From Lachnospiraceae bacterium (GTDB lineage Bacteria > Bacillota > Clostridia > Lachnospirales > Lachnospiraceae): a stretch of DNA of 10,939 nt. The stretch lies in assembly GCA_900766815.1 (NCBI GenBank), contig CAAFWV010000032.1, positions 1 to 10,939 on the forward strand. The letters run 5' to 3'. The first letter of the stretch is position 1, and each line of letters starts with the position of its first letter. Below, one piece after another: positions 1-5,455 of this stretch. A program made the translations under genes and the position numbers. The notes under the pieces are model-generated. The model was not told the DNA's origin. It made no database searches and was given only the letters and a program-made list of their open reading frames with translations.

Positions 1-30
1 AGAAATTACAAGGGATTCTTAAATGATTAG
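1..30 (+). CDS. secY: SecY translocase subunit, last residues only (partial)
   Basis: The first 30 bases read RNYKGFLND followed by TAG, with no start in the window. A basic tail of the form R-(N/H)-Y-(K/Q)-G-F-(L/I) is the usual C-terminus of SecY, the channel subunit of the Sec protein-export machinery in the inner membrane. The position directly upstream of adk and map is the standard place of secY at the end of the spc operon in Firmicutes. Only nine residues are visible, so the call rests on this short tail plus gene order; the remainder lies before the window. Confidence 0.72.
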   Translation, partial: RNYKGFLND

Positions 31-37
31 TGCTAAA

Positions 38-80
38 GGACAAGGTAGGAAACTGCCTTGTCCATTAACGCGTTAATGGA
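38..80 (+). promoter_or_regulatory. Hairpin overlapping a perfect 20-bp palindrome in the secY-adk gap
   Basis: Bases 38-47 pair with 54-63 (arms GGACAAGGTA and TGCCTTGTCC, one G-U pair, loop GGAAAC). Bases 61-80 form a perfect 20-bp palindrome with half-site TCCATTAACG. The two structures share bases 61-63, so in RNA only one can use that TCC. No T-tract follows, so this is not a standard terminator. It could be an operator, an RNA-processing site or an mRNA stabiliser for the adk-map-infA part of the transcript. The symmetry is seen directly; the function is unknown. Confidence 0.45.
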
Positions 81-177
81 TATGAATATTTAGTGCCGGA
101 TACTATTATGGGAAAATCGCGAACAACTAAGTAATGGGCACTTTTGCAATAAAGAAATAATAAGTGAGGAAAATGTT

Positions 178-819
178 ATGAAAATTATTATGTTAGGCGC
201 ACCCGGTGCAGGCAAGGGCACACAGGCCAAGATGATTGCGGAGAAGTATTCGATTCCGCACATCTCGACAGGAGATATATTCAGAGCTAATATCAAGGGC
301 GGTACAGAGCTTGGTATGGAGGCTAAGAAATATATGGACCAGGGACAGCTCGTTCCGGATGAGCTGACTGTTAAGATTCTTCTTGACAGAGTAGCAAATG
401 ATGACTGCAAGAATGGATATGTACTTGATGGATTCCCGCGTACAATTCCTCAGGCAGAGGTTCTGGACAAGGCTCTTACAGAACTGGGAGATGCTGTTGA
501 TTATGCAATTGATGTTGATGTTCCGGATGAGAATATCATCAATCGTATGGGCGGCAGACGTGCATGCGTTACCTGTGGTGCAACCTATCATATGGTTCAT
601 GTACCTCCGAAGAAGGAAGGCATCTGTGATAAGTGTGGAAGCGAGCTCATCCTTCGTGATGACGACAAGCCTGAGACAGTTAAGAAGAGACTTGATGTAT
701 ATCATGCACAGACACAGCCCCTTATCGAGTACTATACTAAGAAGGGCATTCTTAAGACTGTTGACGGTACTGTTGACATGATGGATGTATTTGCGGCTAT
801 TACAGACATTCTTGGTTAA
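178..819 (+). CDS. adk: Adenylate kinase, zinc-type LID
   Basis: Cytosolic enzyme that interconverts ATP + AMP and 2 ADP and sets the adenylate pool. The 213 residues match the usual long bacterial form. The P-loop GAPGAGKGT is at residues 7-15, the AMP-binding region spans about 30-60 (STGD at 30-33), and DGFPRT is at 84-89. The LID domain, about 122-160, carries two CxxC pairs (Cys130/Cys133 and Cys150/Cys153), the four-cysteine structural zinc site typical of Gram-positive Adk. The start ATG has GAGGA at 166-170, seven bases upstream. It follows secY after a 147-base gap that holds a hairpin and palindrome, and lies 15 bases before map, consistent with one transcript. Nothing is missing or unusual in the protein. 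Confidence 0.98.
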   Translation: MKIIMLGAPGAGKGTQAKMIAEKYSIPHISTGDIFRANIKGGTELGMEAKKYMDQGQLVPDELTVKILLDRVANDDCKNGYVLDGFPRTIPQAEVLDKALTELGDAVDYAIDVDVPDENIINRMGGRRACVTCGATYHMVHVPPKKEGICDKCGSELILRDDDKPETVKKRLDVYHAQTQPLIEYYTKKGILKTVDGTVDMMDVFAAITDILG

Positions 820-834
820 TCTGAGGAAAATAAT

Positions 835-1584
835 ATGGCTATAAATATTAAATCGGAGCGAGAGATTCAGCTGATGCGTGAATCCTGCAAGATTCTTGCG
901 AAGGTTCATGATGAGCTTGGTAAGTTCATTAAGCCGGGAATTACTACAGCTGATATTAACAAATATGGTGATGAGCTGATAAGAAGCTTTGGCTGTGTGC
1001 CTAACTTCCTTAATTATGAGGGTTATCCGGCAAGTATATGTGTATCGGTCAATGAAGAGGTCGTTCATGGAATACCGGGTAAGAGAGTGCTTAAGGAAGG
1101 CGATATCGTAAGTTTGGATGCTGGACTTATCTATAAGGGCTATCATTCAGATGCTGCAAGAACCTATGCTGTAGGGGAGGTAAGCGAGGAATGCATGAAG
1201 CTTATGGAGGTAACAAAGCAGGCCTTCTTCGAAGGTATTAAGATGGCCAAGGCAGGCAACCATCTCTTCGACATATCCAATGCGATTGATGATTATGTAT
1301 CACAGTTCGGATATGGAATAGTAAGAGACCTGGTAGGTCACGGAATCGGAACCAGGCTTCATGAGGAGCCGCAGATTCCAAACTTCAGACAAATTAAGCA
1401 CGGTCCGAGACTGATGCCCGGAATGACACTGGCAATTGAGCCGATGATTAACATGGGCAGGGCTGATGTTGAGTGGCTGGAGGATGACTGGACGGTCGTT
1501 GCTGAGGACGGACTTCCGTCAGCACATTATGAGAACACAATCCTGATCACCGAGGGTGAGCCGGAGATACTTACATTATTATAG
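835..1584 (+). CDS. map: Methionine aminopeptidase, type I
   Basis: Removes the initiator methionine from nascent proteins in the cytosol, using a two-metal centre. The protein is 249 residues, the usual size of a short type Ia enzyme without an N-terminal zinc extension. All five metal ligands of the pita-bread fold are present: Asp95 and Asp106 in SLDAGLIYKGYHSDAA, His169 in VGHGIG, Glu202 in AIEPM and Glu233 in HYENT. His78 (VVHGIPG) and His176 match the conserved substrate-site histidines. TGAGGA at 822-827 supports the ATG start. It lies between adk and infA. Many related Clostridia have a small KOW-domain gene between map and infA; here the gap is 28 bases, so that gene is absent. Confidence 0.98.
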   Translation: MAINIKSEREIQLMRESCKILAKVHDELGKFIKPGITTADINKYGDELIRSFGCVPNFLNYEGYPASICVSVNEEVVHGIPGKRVLKEGDIVSLDAGLIYKGYHSDAARTYAVGEVSEECMKLMEVTKQAFFEGIKMAKAGNHLFDISNAIDDYVSQFGYGIVRDLVGHGIGTRLHEEPQIPNFRQIKHGPRLMPGMTLAIEPMINMGRADVEWLEDDWTVVAEDGLPSAHYENTILITEGEPEILTLL

Positions 1585-1612
1585 AAGGAATAGCACTTAA
1601 AGGAGAATGTGA

Positions 1613-1831
1613 ATGTCAAAAAGTGATGTAATCGAAATCGAAGGAACAGTTGTTGAGAAGCTTCCGAATACCATGTTCAGAGTGGAGCTTGAGAATGGAC
1701 ATGTGGTACTGGCACATATAAGCGGTAAGCTTCGCCAGAATTTCATCAGAATCCTTCCCGGTGATAAGGTGACACTTGAGATGAGTCCTTATGATTTATC
1801 AAAGGGTCGTATCATCTGGAGAGATAAATAA
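1613..1831 (+). CDS. infA: Translation initiation factor IF-1
   Basis: Small OB-fold factor that occupies the A site of the 30S subunit during initiation and assists IF-2 and IF-3. The 72 residues match the family length exactly. Recognisable elements are IEIEGTVVEKLPNTMFRVEL (residues 7-26), the central HISGKLRQNFIRILPGD and the C-terminal SPYDLSKGRIIWR. A strong AAAGGAG lies just upstream of the ATG. It is the last gene before a new promoter (1862-1890) that drives rpmJ, so it is probably the distal gene of the spc-type transcript, although read-through into rpmJ is likely because no terminator is visible between them. Confidence 0.98.
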   Translation: MSKSDVIEIEGTVVEKLPNTMFRVELENGHVVLAHISGKLRQNFIRILPGDKVTLEMSPYDLSKGRIIWRDK

Positions 1832-1861
1832 TAAATCCTTCGAGATTAATAAAAATAATTG

Positions 1862-1890
1862 TAGACAAAGGAATTTTCCTTTGATATAAT
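1862..1890 (+). promoter_or_regulatory. Vegetative promoter of rpmJ and the alpha-operon genes, with an inverted repeat in the spacer
   Basis: The -35 is TAGACA at 1862-1867 (5 of 6 consensus) and the -10 is a perfect TATAAT at 1885-1890, separated by 17 bases. The bases before the -10 give an extended -10 element (TGATATAAT). The expected start of transcription is near 1897, giving a leader of about 29 bases before rpmJ with AAGGAGG as ribosome-binding site. An 8-bp inverted repeat (CAAAGGAA, two bases, TTCCTTTG; 1866-1883) fills the spacer and could be an operator. The promoter elements are seen in the sequence; activity is inferred. Confidence 0.8.
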
Positions 1891-1925
1891 GATAAACGGT
1901 CTTTTTATGGAAAGGAGGGTCTAAA

Positions 1926-2039
1926 ATGAAGGTTAGATCATCAGTAAAGCCGATTTGTGAAAAGTGCAAAATCATTAAGAGAAAAGGATCTATCAGAGTT
2001 ATCTGCGAGAATCCTAAGCACAAGCAGAGACAGGGTTGA
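1926..2039 (+). CDS. rpmJ: 50S ribosomal protein L36, zinc-binding form
   Basis: A 37-residue protein beginning MKVRSSVKPICEKCK and ending KHKQRQG, the full usual length of bacterial L36. It sits in the large subunit near the peptidyl-transferase region. Cys11, Cys14, Cys27 and His32 form the zinc ribbon of the C+ form, the type expressed when zinc is sufficient. The ribosome-binding site AAGGAGG ends seven bases before the ATG. It is the first gene after the promoter at 1862-1890. The gap to rpsM is unusually long (185 bases) and structured. Position between infA and rpsM is the standard one. Confidence 0.97.
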   Translation: MKVRSSVKPICEKCKIIKRKGSIRVICENPKHKQRQG

Positions 2040-2077
2040 TTAATCTGTCGGTTACTTGGTTAAGGATATGACATAGA

Positions 2078-2206
2078 TTCACCTGTGGGTGAAGATAATA
2101 CATATTGATACCGAGAATAATGCGTACACAGTATCGGAAAGGTCGGTAGATGCCGGCTGGGTAGGTGAAGCTTACCCCAATCAATTAGTATTGTGACATC
2201 AGTCAC
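2078..2206 (+). promoter_or_regulatory. Structured leader before rpsM, candidate autoregulatory RNA element
   Basis: The rpmJ-rpsM gap (2040-2224) has no convincing reading frame but is tiled by potential helices: 2078-2083 with 2088-2093 (TTCACC/GGTGAA, loop TGTG); 2105-2111 with 2131-2137 (two G-U pairs); 2141-2146 with 2153-2158 (GGTCGG/CCGGCT, two G-U pairs); 2159-2163 with 2173-2177 (GGGTA/TACCC); and 2193-2197 with 2202-2206 (GTGAC/GTCAC, loop ATCA). The last hairpin ends seven bases before the AGGAG site of rpsM (2214-2218). In gamma-proteobacteria S4 represses the alpha operon at a structure in the same place. A comparable role here is an inference from position and foldability; I do not recognise the E. 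coli pseudoknot. Confidence 0.45.
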
Positions 2207-2224
2207 GGAAAGAAGGAGAAAAAT

Positions 2225-2593
2225 ATGGCTCGTATTGCAGGAGTTGACTTACCAAGAGATAAGAGAATCGAAATCGGTCTCACATATATCTATGGTATTG
2301 GTCGTGTTAGCGCAACAAAGATTATCGAGAAGGCAAAGGTTAATCCCGATACAAGAGTAAGAGACCTTACAGATGATGAGGTTAAGGCTCTTAGCGAGAT
2401 TATCGACGCTGAGTACATGGTAGAAGGTGATCTTCACAGAGAAGTAGCTCTTAATATCAAGAGACTTCAGGAGATCGGATGCTACAGAGGAATCCGTCAC
2501 AGACGTCATCTTCCTTGCCGTGGTCAGAAGACTAAGACCAATGCAAGAACATGTAAGGGTCCTAAGAAGACAGTAGCTAACAAGAAGAAGTAA
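2225..2593 (+). CDS. rpsM: 30S ribosomal protein S13
   Basis: Protein of the 30S head that contacts helix 42 of 16S rRNA, S19 and the P-site tRNA, and forms bridges to the 50S subunit. The 122 residues match the family length. Start MARIAGVDLPRDKR, the helix-hairpin-helix segment ALTYIYGIG-like (here GLTYIYGIGR, residues 18-27), YRGIRHRRHLPCRGQKTKTN (residues 88-107) and the lysine-rich tail that reaches the P site are all present. AGGAG at 2214-2218 fixes the start. It is the first gene of the rpsM-rpsK-rpsD-rpoA-rplQ order and follows a long structured leader. Confidence 0.98.
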   Translation: MARIAGVDLPRDKRIEIGLTYIYGIGRVSATKIIEKAKVNPDTRVRDLTDDEVKALSEIIDAEYMVEGDLHREVALNIKRLQEIGCYRGIRHRRHLPCRGQKTKTNARTCKGPKKTVANKKK

Positions 2594-2600
2594 TTAATGC

Positions 2601-2651
2601 CGGTAAGATTTTCTTACTGTCAGGGCTTACAGCCCTCTACACCCAGTGTAG
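2601..2651 (+). promoter_or_regulatory. Three abutting hairpins in the rpsM-rpsK gap
   Basis: Three perfect or near-perfect stem-loops stand end to end, each with a three-base loop: 2601-2619 (CGGTAAGA, TTT, TCTTACTG; one G-U pair), 2622-2636 (AGGGCT, TAC, AGCCCT) and 2637-2651 (CTACAC, CCA, GTGTAG). No T-tract follows, so they are not an ordinary terminator. They end 14 bases before the AGAGG site of rpsK. Possible roles are an RNase processing or stability element, a protein-binding site, or a translational spacer. The pairing is read directly from the sequence; the role is unknown. Confidence 0.5.
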
Positions 2652-2678
2652 GCAAATAGAAAGAAAGAGGTAAATGAA

Positions 2679-3074
2679 ATGGCAAAAGCAGCAGCTAAGA
2701 AGGTAGTTAAGAAGCGTGTTAAGAAGAACGTTGAGCATGGTCAGGCACATATCCAGGCAAGCTTCAACAATACTATCGTAACACTTACAGATGACCAGGG
2801 TAATGCATTGTCTTGGGCTTCAGCAGGTGGACTTGGATTCAGAGGATCTAAGAAGTCTACACCTTATGCAGCACAGATGGCAGCAGAGACTGCAACAAAG
2901 GCAGCTCTTATTCACGGTCTTAAGAAGGTAGACGTATTTGTTAAGGGTCCCGGTTCAGGACGTGAAGCAGCAATCAGAGCTCTTGCAGCAGCAGGTCTTC
3001 AGGTTGAGTCTATCAGAGACGTGACACCTGTTCCTCATAACGGATGCCGTCCTCCTAAGAGACGTCGTGTCTGA
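2679..3074 (+). CDS. rpsK: 30S ribosomal protein S11
   Basis: Protein of the 30S platform, beside S6/S18 and S21, that helps shape the mRNA exit region. The 131 residues match the usual length. Recognisable stretches are the lysine-rich N-terminus (residues 1-16), HIQASFNNTIVTLTD (24-38), GGLGFRGSKKSTPYAAQ (50-66), VKGPGSGREAAIRAL and the C-terminal VTPVPHNGCRPPKRRRV (115-131), the most conserved part of S11. AGAGG at 2666-2670 is the ribosome-binding site; an ATG at 2674 is out of frame. An 85-base gap with three hairpins separates it from rpsM. Confidence 0.98.
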   Translation: MAKAAAKKVVKKRVKKNVEHGQAHIQASFNNTIVTLTDDQGNALSWASAGGLGFRGSKKSTPYAAQMAAETATKAALIHGLKKVDVFVKGPGSGREAAIRALAAAGLQVESIRDVTPVPHNGCRPPKRRRV

Positions 3075-3112
3075 TTAATTTGGGTAACTATTAATGTTGG
3101 AAGAAGACCGGT

Positions 3113-3128
3113 TGGTTGTAAACAACTG
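3113..3128 (+). promoter_or_regulatory. Small hairpin in front of rpsD
   Basis: GTTG (3115-3118) pairs with CAAC (3123-3126) around the loop TAAA, extended by two G-U pairs to 3113-3128. A run of four T follows, then the AGGAG site of rpsD at 3135-3139. The stem is too weak for a confident terminator. It is listed because the rpsM, rpsK, rpsD and rplQ gaps each carry a hairpin six to fourteen bases upstream of the ribosome-binding site. Confidence 0.25.
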
Positions 3129-3146
3129 TTTTAAAGGAGAAATAAA

Positions 3147-3740
3147 ATGGCAGTAAATCGTACACCAGTCCTTAAGAGATGTAGATCACTTGATCTTGAT
3201 CCTACATTCTTAGGATATGACAAGAAGTCAAACAGAACAAAGATTCATGGCAACAAGAAGATGAGTGAGTATGGTCTCCAGCTTCGTGAGAAGCAGAAGG
3301 CAAAGTTCATCTACGGCGTACTTGAGAAGCCTTTCCGTAACTATTACGAGAAGGCTGATAGAATGAAGGGTATGACCGGTGAGAACCTCATGATCCTTCT
3401 TGAGAGAAGACTTGATTCTGTAGTATTCAGAATGGGATTTGCAAGAACCCGTAGAGAGGCAAGACAGATTGTAGACCACAAGCATGTTCTTGTTAACGGT
3501 AAGTGCATCAATATACCATCATACCTTATCAAAGCTGGCGACAAGATTGAGATTAGAGAGAAGTCTAAATCACTTCAGAGATATAAGGATGTCGTAGAAG
3601 TAACAGCCGGAAGACTTACACCTGACTGGATAGATGTAAATCTTGAGACACTTAGCGGTACAGTTAAGAATCTTCCCACACGTGAAATGATCGATGTTCC
3701 TGTTAATGAGATGCTTATCGTCGAGTTATACTCTAAGTAA
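3147..3740 (+). CDS. rpsD: 30S ribosomal protein S4, zinc-free form
   Basis: Primary 16S rRNA-binding protein that nucleates 30S body assembly and helps form the mRNA entry site; in several bacteria it also represses its own operon. The protein has 197 residues, near the usual 200. The N-terminal segment has only Cys12 and lacks the four-cysteine zinc site, so this is the C- form. The S4 RNA-binding domain spans about 88-150, with RLDSVVFRMGFARTRREARQ (88-107) and HVLVNGKCINIPSYLIKAGD (113-132). AGGAG at 3135-3139 fixes the start. It lies between rpsK and rpoA as in most Firmicutes with an intact alpha gene order. It is the natural candidate regulator of the structured leader before rpsM. Confidence 0.98.
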   Translation: MAVNRTPVLKRCRSLDLDPTFLGYDKKSNRTKIHGNKKMSEYGLQLREKQKAKFIYGVLEKPFRNYYEKADRMKGMTGENLMILLERRLDSVVFRMGFARTRREARQIVDHKHVLVNGKCINIPSYLIKAGDKIEIREKSKSLQRYKDVVEVTAGRLTPDWIDVNLETLSGTVKNLPTREMIDVPVNEMLIVELYSK

Positions 3741-3783
3741 TAAGTAGATATAGGATGATTCATGCACATGTTGGAGGGTAATG

Positions 3784-4740
3784 ATGTTTGATTTCGAGAG
3801 ACCAAATATTACAGTAGCAGAGATTTCAGAAGATAAGAAGTATGGCAAGTTCGTGGTTGAACCCCTTGAGAGAGGTTATGGAATCACACTTGGTAATTCA
3901 CTTCGCAGAATTATGCTTTCTTCCCTTCCGGGCTCAGCAGTTAGCCAGGTTAAGGTGGAAGGAGTATTGCATGAGTTCAGCTCCATCCCCGGAGTTAAAG
4001 AGGATGTTACTGAGATCATTATGAACATCAAGAACCTTGCTATTAAGAATAATAGTGAATCTAATGAGCCGAAGATCGCCGTTATCGATTTCGAGGGCGA
4101 GGGCGTTGTTAAGGCATCTGATATCCGTGTGGATTCTGATATTGAGATTATGAATCCCAATCAGGTGATTGCCACAATGTCATCAGGCAAGCTCTATATG
4201 GAGTTAACTATCACAAATGGTAGAGGTTATGTAAGTGCAGATAAGAATAAGAACGAGGAGCTTCCTATCGGAGTGATCGCAATTGATTCAATCTACACAC
4301 CTGTTGAGAGAGTAAACGTAACAGTTGAGAATACACGTGTAGGTCAGATTACAGATTATGATAAGCTGACACTTGATGTTTCTACCAACGGAACACTTAC
4401 TCCCGACGAGGCTGTAAGCCTCGCAGCCAAGGTGCTTAATGAGCACCTCACACTCTTCATTGACCTGTCAGATGCAGGAACCAATGTTGAGGTATTATCT
4501 AAGAAGGATGCTAAGAGCTCATCAGATGATATTCTTGATATGAGTATTGAGGAGCTTGAGCTTTCGGTTCGTTCCTTCAACTGCCTTAAGAGAGCAGGCA
4601 TCAACTCTGTTCAGGAGCTTGTAGCTAAGACTCCGGATGAGATGATGAAGGTTCGTAACCTTGGTAAGAAGTCTCTTGATGAGGTTCTTGCTAAGCTTAA
4701 GGATCTGGGCTTAAGCTTAAGTCCGGCAGACGAAGCGTAA
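3784..4740 (+). CDS. rpoA: DNA-directed RNA polymerase subunit alpha
   Basis: Alpha subunit; the dimer is the platform for beta and beta-prime assembly, and its C-terminal domain contacts UP elements and activators. The N-terminal assembly domain covers about residues 1-230, with FVVEPLERGYGITLGNSLRR and the GVKEDVTEI segment. A linker rich in D and S (about 240-250) leads to the C-terminal domain (about 253-310), containing IEELELSVRSFNCLKRAGI with the conserved arginine for DNA contact, and VRNLGKKSLDEV. Two ATGs stand side by side at 3781 and 3784. The GGAGGG site (3773-3778) is only two bases from the first but five from the second, and relatives begin MFDF, so 3784 is preferred. The length is 318 residues, or 319 from 3781. 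Confidence 0.97.
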   Translation: MFDFERPNITVAEISEDKKYGKFVVEPLERGYGITLGNSLRRIMLSSLPGSAVSQVKVEGVLHEFSSIPGVKEDVTEIIMNIKNLAIKNNSESNEPKIAVIDFEGEGVVKASDIRVDSDIEIMNPNQVIATMSSGKLYMELTITNGRGYVSADKNKNEELPIGVIAIDSIYTPVERVNVTVENTRVGQITDYDKLTLDVSTNGTLTPDEAVSLAAKVLNEHLTLFIDLSDAGTNVEVLSKKDAKSSSDDILDMSIEELELSVRSFNCLKRAGINSVQELVAKTPDEMMKVRNLGKKSLDEVLAKLKDLGLSLSPADEA

Positions 4741-4751
4741 TATTATAATCA

Positions 4752-4822
4752 CAGATATAGTAAATCCAATGAGTATATATCTGCGTCCCGCCTGTAACAA
4801 GTAAGACCAAAGGCGTTGTTAC
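4752..4822 (+). promoter_or_regulatory. Structured rpoA-rplQ gap: two long inverted repeats
   Basis: CAGATATA (4752-4759) pairs perfectly with TATATCTG (4776-4783), and GTAACAA (4794-4800) pairs perfectly with TTGTTAC (4816-4822). In addition CGCC (4789-4792), just before the second stem, is complementary to GGCG (4812-4815) inside its loop, which has pseudoknot topology. The zero-base connection between 4815 and 4816 makes a normal coaxial pseudoknot strained. The second stem ends about ten bases before the AGGAG site of rplQ (4832-4836). A translational or processing control of rplQ is possible but not shown. Confidence 0.4.
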
Positions 4823-4843
4823 TGAAAGAAAAGGAGAGTAAAA

Positions 4844-5380
4844 ATGGCAAAGTACAGAAAGTTAAGCAGAACATCAGACCAGAGAAGAGCATTACTTAAG
4901 AATCAGGTAACAGCACTTCTTTACAATGGCAAAATCGTAACAACTGAGGCTAAGGCTAAGGAAGTTCAGAAGATTGCCGAGGGTATCATCGCTCTTGCAG
5001 TTAAGGAGAAGGATAACTTCGAGACAGTAACTGTTAAGGCTAAGGTTGCCCGTAAGGACAAGGATGGCAAGAGAGTTAAGGAAGTTGTAGACGGTAAGAA
5101 GGTTACAGTTTATGACGAAGTAGACAAGGAAATCAAGAAGGATCTTCCTTCAAGACTTCACGCACGTCGTCAGATGCTCAAGACTCTTGTACCTGTTACA
5201 GAGGTTCCTGCAGAAGCAGCAGGTAAGAAGAAGAATACCAAGTCTGTTGACATGGTAGCTAAGCTCTTTGATGAAATCGCACCTAAGTATGCTACACGTA
5301 ACGGTGGTTACACAAGAATCGTTAAGATTGGTCAGCGTAAGGGTGACGGAGCATTAACAGTTCTTCTTGAACTCGTATAA
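4844..5380 (+). CDS. rplQ: 50S ribosomal protein L17 with lysine-rich insertions
   Basis: Large-subunit protein near the peptide exit tunnel. The conserved core is clear: YRKLSRTSDQRRALLKN (residues 4-20), GKIVTTEAKAKEVQKIAE (29-46), and MVAKLFDEIAPKYATRNGGY (137-156) continuing to the end. The protein is 178 residues, against about 113-130 in most bacteria. The extra length lies in the middle: about 58-101 (rich in K, V and D, with VARKDKDGKRVKEVVDGKK) and a shorter one at about 116-135 (EVPAEAAGKKK). The normal segment SRLHARRQ lies between them. The frame is intact and base use matches the neighbours, so this is a real extension and not an assembly error. A strong AAGGAG site precedes the ATG. 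It is the last gene before the terminator. Confidence 0.97.
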   Translation: MAKYRKLSRTSDQRRALLKNQVTALLYNGKIVTTEAKAKEVQKIAEGIIALAVKEKDNFETVTVKAKVARKDKDGKRVKEVVDGKKVTVYDEVDKEIKKDLPSRLHARRQMLKTLVPVTEVPAEAAGKKKNTKSVDMVAKLFDEIAPKYATRNGGYTRIVKIGQRKGDGALTVLLELV

Positions 5381-5389
5381 TTTGACCGT

Positions 5390-5405
5390 ATTGTCACGTG
5401 ACAAT
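5390..5405. promoter_or_regulatory. Perfect 16-bp palindrome after rplQ
   Basis: The bases form ATTGTCACGTGACAAT, identical to its reverse complement, starting ten bases after the rplQ stop codon and 19 bases before the terminator stem. A zero-loop palindrome of this kind suits a dimeric DNA-binding protein better than an RNA hairpin, although a six-pair stem with a four-base loop could form. No regulator is recognised. It lies upstream of the ecfA1 promoter (-35 at 5456), at a distance where an activator or repressor could act. Confidence 0.4.
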
Positions 5406-5423
5406 CAAATAAGATGTTTTCAG

Positions 5424-5453
5424 ACCGGGATTCCGAATGGAATCCCGGTTTTT
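5424..5453 (+). terminator. Rho-independent terminator of the alpha-operon genes
   Basis: An 11-bp perfect stem (ACCGGGATTCC with GGAATCCCGGT, 5424-5434 and 5439-5449) closes the loop GAAT and runs into five T (5449-5453). It lies 43 bases after the rplQ stop. Its strength suggests the ecf genes downstream depend on their own promoter. Confidence 0.95.
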
Positions 5454-5455
5454 GA

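Noticed and set aside
104..109. TATTAT as a possible -10 box for an adk promoter
   Set aside because: No credible -35 is found 16-18 bases upstream, so a promoter is not supported.
193..1146. Long open frame on the minus strand opposite adk and map
   Set aside because: It lies wholly antisense to two well-conserved genes, has no recognisable domain and its composition is what reversed coding sequence gives.
2120..2149. Tiny open frame MRTQYRKGR in the rpmJ-rpsM gap
   Set aside because: Nine residues, no convincing ribosome-binding site, and it lies within predicted RNA helices.
3741..3783. rpsD-rpoA gap searched for structure
   Set aside because: Only a short CATG-CA-CATG repeat is seen; no stable hairpin, promoter or gene.
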